Positions 5,529 to 8,829 of a stretch of DNA of 8,829 bases are shown one piece after another. The stretch comes from Achromobacter sp. Its GTDB lineage: Bacteria; Pseudomonadota; Gammaproteobacteria; Burkholderiales; Burkholderiaceae_B. The notes under the pieces are model-generated. The model was not told where the DNA came from. It ran no database searches and worked only from the letters and a program-made list of their open reading frames with translations. The stretch is from contig DMTA01000406.1 in the NCBI GenBank assembly GCA_003454835.1, positions 1-8,829 on the forward strand. The letters run 5' to 3'. The position numbers and the translations under genes were made by a program. The number at the start of each line of letters is the position of its first letter. Positions within the stretch are counted from its first letter, which is position 1.

Positions 5529-5536
5529 ACCTCCTT
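5529..5536 (-). promoter_or_regulatory. Strong ribosome binding site of the CusF-like gene
   Basis: On the minus strand AAGGAGGT, a full complement of the 16S 3' end, sits 4 nt before the ATG at 5524. It is the strongest ribosome binding site in the window and implies high expression. Confidence 0.85.
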
Positions 5537-5636
5537 CTGCGGTCCAAGCGGGCGGGCGCCGAGGGCGCTCTGCCGCTTTTTACAGTGCTAGGATACTGCG
5601 CGAATGCAACAGTTCCGAGGCCAGTGCGCAACAATC

Positions 5637-5687
5637 CTGACGGTTGGTTGCGGGGCGGCGCTCGCTGCGTTGCGCGCTTACCGTCAG
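5637..5687 (+). repeat. Inverted repeat in the adenosyltransferase leader
   Basis: CTGACGGT (5637-5644) is the exact reverse complement of ACCGTCAG (5680-5687), enclosing 35 nt of GC-rich DNA and ending 38 nt before the ATG at 5726. It could fold in the mRNA leader or be a paired operator. The B12 box of cobalamin riboswitches (GCCACTG) is absent, so a B12 riboswitch is not supported. Confidence 0.4.
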
Positions 5688-5725
5688 ACGCAAGCCTCCA
5701 ACTCTTCTCACTCAATCAGAAAACC

Positions 5726-6280
5726 ATGGCCAACCGCTTATCCGTCATTGCCACCCGCACCGGCGACGATGGCACCACCGGGCTCGGGGACGGGTCCCGA
5801 ATCCCCAAAGACGCCCCGCGCATCGCTGCCCTGGGCGACGTGGACGAATTGAACAGCGTCATCGGCCTGCTGCTCACCGAGATCCTGCCTGAAGACGTGT
5901 CCGCGGACCTGCTCACCATCCAGCACGACCTGTTCGACATGGGCGCGGAGCTTTGCATTCCGGGCCATGTCGCGGTCACGCAGGAGCAGGTTGCCCATCT
6001 GGATGCGCGCCTGGCGCACTACAACGCGGCGCTGCCGCCGCTGCGTGAATTCATCCTGCCCGGCGGCTCTCGGCCGGCGGCGGTGGCGCATATGGCGCGC
6101 ACCACGGCCCGGCGCGCCGAACGCGCCGTAGTGGCGCTGGCCGGAGTGGAAAGCGTGAATGCGCCGATCCGGCAATATCTGAACCGGCTGTCGGACCTCA
6201 TGTTCGTGCTGGCGCGCTACATCAACCGACAACTAGGTCAGCAGGACACGTTCTGGGCAGGCGCGCAGGCGCGCCGCTAG
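5726..6280 (+). CDS. PduO-type ATP:cob(I)alamin adenosyltransferase
   Basis: A 184-aa enzyme that transfers the adenosyl group of ATP to cob(I)alamin, making coenzyme B12 in the cytosol. The N-terminal ATP loop is TRTGDDGTTGLGDGSRIPK (10-28). Then follow GDVDELNS (37-44), a helical bundle, the conserved REFILPGGSRPAAVAHMARTT region (107-127) with the arginine cluster RRAER (129-133), and NRLSDLMFVLARYINR (153-168). Length and motifs fit the PduO/MMAB class, not CobA/BtuR or EutT. The open frame extends far upstream, but the family begins at this ATG, and the upstream part overlaps the divergent CusF-like gene. No B12-dependent gene is next to it; the rfbD start is 29 nt downstream, suggesting cotranscription. 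Confidence 0.95.
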   Translation: MANRLSVIATRTGDDGTTGLGDGSRIPKDAPRIAALGDVDELNSVIGLLLTEILPEDVSADLLTIQHDLFDMGAELCIPGHVAVTQEQVAHLDARLAHYNAALPPLREFILPGGSRPAAVAHMARTTARRAERAVVALAGVESVNAPIRQYLNRLSDLMFVLARYINRQLGQQDTFWAGAQARR

Positions 6281-6309
6281 CCTGCCCGCCTCTTCCAGAG
6301 CCCGCGCCC

Positions 6310-7227
6310 ATGCCAAACATCCTGTTGCTCGGCAAGGACGGTCAAGTAGGCCGTGCGCTGCAGGCAGTCTTGCCGGCCGTGGGCGATGTCACGGCGCTGG
6401 GCCGCGATGCGCTCGATTTGCGTGACCAGGCGTGCATCACCGCGACGCTGAACGCGCATCGCCCGGACATCATCGTCAACGCGGCCGCCTGGACGGCGGT
6501 CGACCAGGCAGAGCGCGAACCCGACGAGGCCGCGGCGGTGAATGCGCTGGCGGTCGCGGCGCTGGCGCAGCATGCGGCGGCCAACGCCGCCCTGCTCGTT
6601 CACTATTCCACCGATTACGTCTTTGACGGCGCCCTCGCGCGTCCCTACACCGAAGCCGACGCGCCGAATCCCATCAACGTGTACGGCGCCACGAAACTGG
6701 CAGGCGAGCGCGCCATTGCCGCTAGCGGGTGCGAGGCGTTCGTGTTGCGCTGCAGCTGGATCCATTCGCTGCACGGACGCAATTTCTTCCGGACGATCTT
6801 GAATCTGGCCCGGTCCCGAGAATCGTTGAATGTCGTGGCGGACCAGCACGGCACGCCGACGCCCGCGTCCCTGATCGCGCAGACCACCGTGCTGTGCATC
6901 GCGCGCCATCGCCAGCGGACACTATCTGCGGGGCTGTATCACGTCGCCGCGGCGGGCTCGACCAATTGGCATCACTATGCGCAATACCTCGTGGCAGGCG
7001 CGAGCGCGCGAGGCATCAACCTGAAGCTTGCGCCGGCGCGGATTGCGGCCGTGACGTCGGCGGATTACGCGGCCCCTGCCGCACGGCCGTGCAACTCGCG
7101 GCTGGATACCACGTCACTGACAGTGGCGGCCGGCTTTGCACCGGCGGCCTGGACCACGTATGTGGACCAGAGCCTGGATGAGCTGGTTGCCTCCGGCGCC
7201 GCAGAGGACTTCTTTTCCAAGGCGTAG
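6310..7227 (+). CDS. rfbD: dTDP-4-dehydrorhamnose reductase
   Basis: A 305-aa extended short-chain dehydrogenase (RmlD/RfbD) that reduces dTDP-4-keto-L-rhamnose to dTDP-L-rhamnose, the sugar donor for O-antigen or other surface glycans. Motifs: nucleotide-binding GKDGQVG (8-14), VNAAAWTAVDQAE (56-68), the catalytic block STDYVFDG (100-107), YGATK with Y125 and K129, and the substrate-side RPCNSRLD (259-266). Length is normal. It is isolated from the usual partners rfbB, rfbA and rfbC and instead follows the cobalamin adenosyltransferase closely, with only a weak ribosome binding site. It may act with rfbBAC elsewhere in the genome. No terminator hairpin is evident in the 46 nt before the convergent lipA stop. 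Confidence 0.93.
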   Translation: MPNILLLGKDGQVGRALQAVLPAVGDVTALGRDALDLRDQACITATLNAHRPDIIVNAAAWTAVDQAEREPDEAAAVNALAVAALAQHAAANAALLVHYSTDYVFDGALARPYTEADAPNPINVYGATKLAGERAIAASGCEAFVLRCSWIHSLHGRNFFRTILNLARSRESLNVVADQHGTPTPASLIAQTTVLCIARHRQRTLSAGLYHVAAAGSTNWHHYAQYLVAGASARGINLKLAPARIAAVTSADYAAPAARPCNSRLDTTSLTVAAGFAPAAWTTYVDQSLDELVASGAAEDFFSKA

Positions 7228-7273
7228 CGCGCAAGTCGCAACACAACGCGCCACGCCCAGACAGCTCAGGCGA

Positions 7274-8278
7274 TCAATTCACCCCAGCCGCATGCGCCTG
7301 TTCGTCAGCGTGGTACGAAGACCGCACCATCGCGCCGACCGCCGCGTGCGAGAACCCCATCGCATACGCCTCACGCTCGAACATCGCGAACGTGTCAGGG
7401 TGCACATACCGCAGCACCGGCAGGTGGTGCTCCGACGGCTGCAGGTACTGGCCGATCGTCAGCATGTCAACGTTGTGATCGCGCATGTCGCGCATCACCT
7501 GCAGGATTTCCTCGTCGGTCTCGCCCAGGCCCAGCATCAGGCCGGACTTGGTGGGCACTTCCGGATGCAGCTTCTTGAACTCGGCCAGCAGTTTCAGCGA
7601 GTGCATGTAGTCCGAGCCCGGGCGCGCCTGCTTGTACAGGCGCGGCACGGTTTCCAGGTTGTGGTTCATGACGTCCGGGGGGCCGGCGTTCAGGATGGTC
7701 AACGCGCGGTCCAGACGGCCGCGGAAGTCGGGCACCAGCACCTCGATGCGGGTGGTGGGCGACAGTTCGCGGATATGGGTGATGCAGTCCACGAAGTGGC
7801 CGGCGCCGCCATCGCGCAGGTCGTCGCGGTCGACCGAGGTGATCACCACGTAAGACAGTTTCATGGCGGCGATGGTGCGCGCCAGGTTTTCGGGCTCTTT
7901 GGTGTCCAGCGGGTCGGGCCGGCCGTGGCCCACGTCACAGAACGGGCAGCGGCGCGTGCACTTGTCGCCCATGATCATGAACGTGGCGGTGCCCTTGCCG
8001 AAACACTCGCCGATGTTCGGGCATGAGGCCTCTTCACAGACAGTGTGCAGGTTGTGCTCGCGCAGGATGCGCTTGATGTCGTAGAAGCGCGAACCGGGCG
8101 CGGCGGCCTTCACGCGAATCCATTCAGGCTTCTTCAGGCGCTCGGCCGGAATGATCTTGATGGGAATGCGCGCCGTCTTGGCCTGCGATTTCTGCTTTTG
8201 CGTCGGGTCGTAGACCGCTTCCGCGGGTGCGGCGGCGGATTCGTTCGAGGGCACAGGAGACTCGGCGAGCGTGGACAT
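7274..8278 (-). CDS. lipA: Lipoyl synthase LipA
   Basis: A 334-aa radical SAM enzyme that inserts two sulfurs into octanoyl groups on lipoyl domains, completing lipoate on pyruvate and 2-oxoglutarate dehydrogenases and the glycine cleavage H protein. The auxiliary 4Fe-4S cluster ligands are C81, C86 and C92 ([12 protein letters not shown]); the radical-SAM cluster is CTRRCPFC with C107, C111 and C114. The closing RSSYHADEQ (319-327) supplies the conserved Arg-Ser-Ser of the sulfur-donating cluster. The N-terminus has about 30 low-complexity residues before the core. AAGGTG (8288-8283) is a good ribosome binding site for the ATG at 8278. lipB, the usual upstream partner, is not present within the 192 nt before the divergent gene, so lipA appears to be transcribed alone here. 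Confidence 0.97.
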   Translation of the reverse strand: MSTLAESPVPSNESAAAPAEAVYDPTQKQKSQAKTARIPIKIIPAERLKKPEWIRVKAAAPGSRFYDIKRILREHNLHTVCEEASCPNIGECFGKGTATFMIMGDKCTRRCPFCDVGHGRPDPLDTKEPENLARTIAAMKLSYVVITSVDRDDLRDGGAGHFVDCITHIRELSPTTRIEVLVPDFRGRLDRALTILNAGPPDVMNHNLETVPRLYKQARPGSDYMHSLKLLAEFKKLHPEVPTKSGLMLGLGETDEEILQVMRDMRDHNVDMLTIGQYLQPSEHHLPVLRYVHPDTFAMFEREAYAMGFSHAAVGAMVRSSYHADEQAHAAGVN

Positions 8279-8332
8279 GGAACACCTTCGTGACCGGCGC
8301 GCAAAACGGCCGGGTCTTGGGGGAAAACAGGC

Positions 8333-8338
8333 ATTTTA
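8333..8338 (-). promoter_or_regulatory. Candidate -10 element for lipA
   Basis: TAAAAT on the minus strand (5/6 match to TATAAT), 54 nt before the lipA ATG, in otherwise GC-rich DNA. No good -35 lies 16-18 nt upstream. A 7-bp stem, CCGCGGC (8343-8349) with GCCGCGG (8357-8363), occupies that place. Confidence 0.35.
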
Positions 8339-8470
8339 CCCTCCGCGGCCCGATCCGCCGCGGGAACCTCCGGCGTCTCCGGGCGAAAGGGCGCCGTGCA
8401 GTGCGTACGCCCCCGGACACCCGCAGCCCTGGGTTATCGTCTGGCCTGACGTATTTCCCGCCCATTTTCC

Positions 8471-8829
8471 ATGCCTTCCCTGTCCTCGCCCGCCCCCATT
8501 GCCGTGATTGCCGCCCGTCTCGATGCCGGCCCGACCGCCCGCGCCCTGCAGGCCTGCAGCGAACGCCTTGCCCCCGCTGGCTACTACCTCGCAACCGCAC
8601 CCTGGCAGGAGCAAGCCGTGCTTCCCCTGCTGGACGGACTGCGACCGGCGGCGGCTCTGGTGGTGGGTCCGCTCGAAGCCCCCGCTTTGCGCGCAGCGCT
8701 CAGCGCGCTGGAAATTCCCGTCGTCGAAACCTGGATCGCATCCCCGCAGACGCTGGACAGCGCGGTGGCGATCGACAACGCCGAGGCCGGTCGCACCGCG
8801 GCCCGGCACCTGGCCGAAAGGCGCCATCC
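8471..8829 (+). CDS. LacI/GntR-type sensor-domain protein without an N-terminal HTH (partial)
   Basis: An open frame from ATG 8471 to the window edge (119 complete codons, no stop). It reads as the start of the periplasmic-binding-protein-like effector domain of LacI-family regulators: IAVIAARLDAGPTARALQA (10-28), ERLAPAGYYLATA (31-43), LRPAAALVVGPLEAPALRAAL (55-75), IPVVETW (80-86) and IDNAEAGRTAARHLAERRH (about 101-119). IPVVETW and the AGR block recall gluconate-type (GntR) members. A full regulator would have about 60 residues of helix-turn-helix first. Here the frame is closed by TGA at 8447-8449, and no other frame upstream encodes an HTH. It may be a stand-alone sugar-binding protein, a gene that lost its HTH, or one with an unusual C-terminal output domain beyond the window. 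The ribosome binding site is weak. Confidence 0.7.
   Translation, partial: MPSLSSPAPIAVIAARLDAGPTARALQACSERLAPAGYYLATAPWQEQAVLPLLDGLRPAAALVVGPLEAPALRAALSALEIPVVETWIASPQTLDSAVAIDNAEAGRTAARHLAERRH

Noticed and set aside
5216..5725. N-terminal extension of the adenosyltransferase
   Set aside because: It would overlap the whole CusF-like gene on the other strand; the PduO family starts at the ATG at 5726.
5525..5725. Cobalamin riboswitch before the adenosyltransferase
   Set aside because: No B12 box and no room for the full fold in the 201-nt divergent region once both promoters are allowed for.
7228..7273. Terminator between convergent rfbD and lipA
   Set aside because: No stem with a T tract on either strand in this 46-nt gap.
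7136..8026. A 296-codon plus-strand frame across the rfbD end and lipA
   Set aside because: It overlaps two recognised genes, has no family motif, and is rich in Arg/His/Gln/Val as expected for antisense lipA.

Overview
The window is GC-rich, tightly packed bacterial DNA. The proteins look betaproteobacterial, most like Alcaligenaceae (Achromobacter or Bordetella). The pointers are an HslV with a short MEQFHA leader before its catalytic Thr, a one-cysteine DksA carrying an EETGEPIGIPRLLARPTATLS segment, and the gene order. The genus is an inference from memory of these families, not a database result.

Layout from left to right. Positions 1-110 may hold the first codons of a divergent minus-strand gene. 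An AT-rich island near 185-213 carries a near-perfect Zur operator. It is followed by zur (319-822), a 444-bp gap with degenerate tandem repeats and a probable promoter, a His-rich COG0523/CobW-type GTPase (1267-2394), dksA (2519-2983) with a strong terminator, a sigma32-like promoter, and hslV-hslU (3147-5092). A long bidirectional terminator (5166-5205) separates hslU from a convergent, exported CusF-like small protein (5219-5524, minus). A plus-strand pair follows: a PduO-type ATP:cob(I)alamin adenosyltransferase (5726-6280) and dTDP-4-dehydrorhamnose reductase rfbD (6310-7227). Convergent to these is lipA (7274-8278, minus). The window ends inside a plus-strand gene for a LacI/GntR-type sugar-sensor domain that lacks the usual N-terminal helix-turn-helix.

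How the genes fit together. The left third is a metal-homeostasis block: the zinc repressor Zur, a histidine-rich metallochaperone-type GTPase, and a DksA that has lost three of the four zinc-finger cysteines and so should not need zinc. HslVU is the heat-shock protease, and its promoter matches the heat-shock consensus. The right half is a set of unrelated housekeeping or envelope functions: periplasmic copper handling, B12 cofactor activation, rhamnose precursor synthesis and lipoate synthesis.

I saw no mobile element, CRISPR array, tRNA or rRNA, and no clearly new multi-gene system. The most interesting points are the zinc-themed block, the native C-terminal His6 tail on Zur, the CusF-like protein with altered copper ligands, and the sensor protein without a DNA-binding domain.
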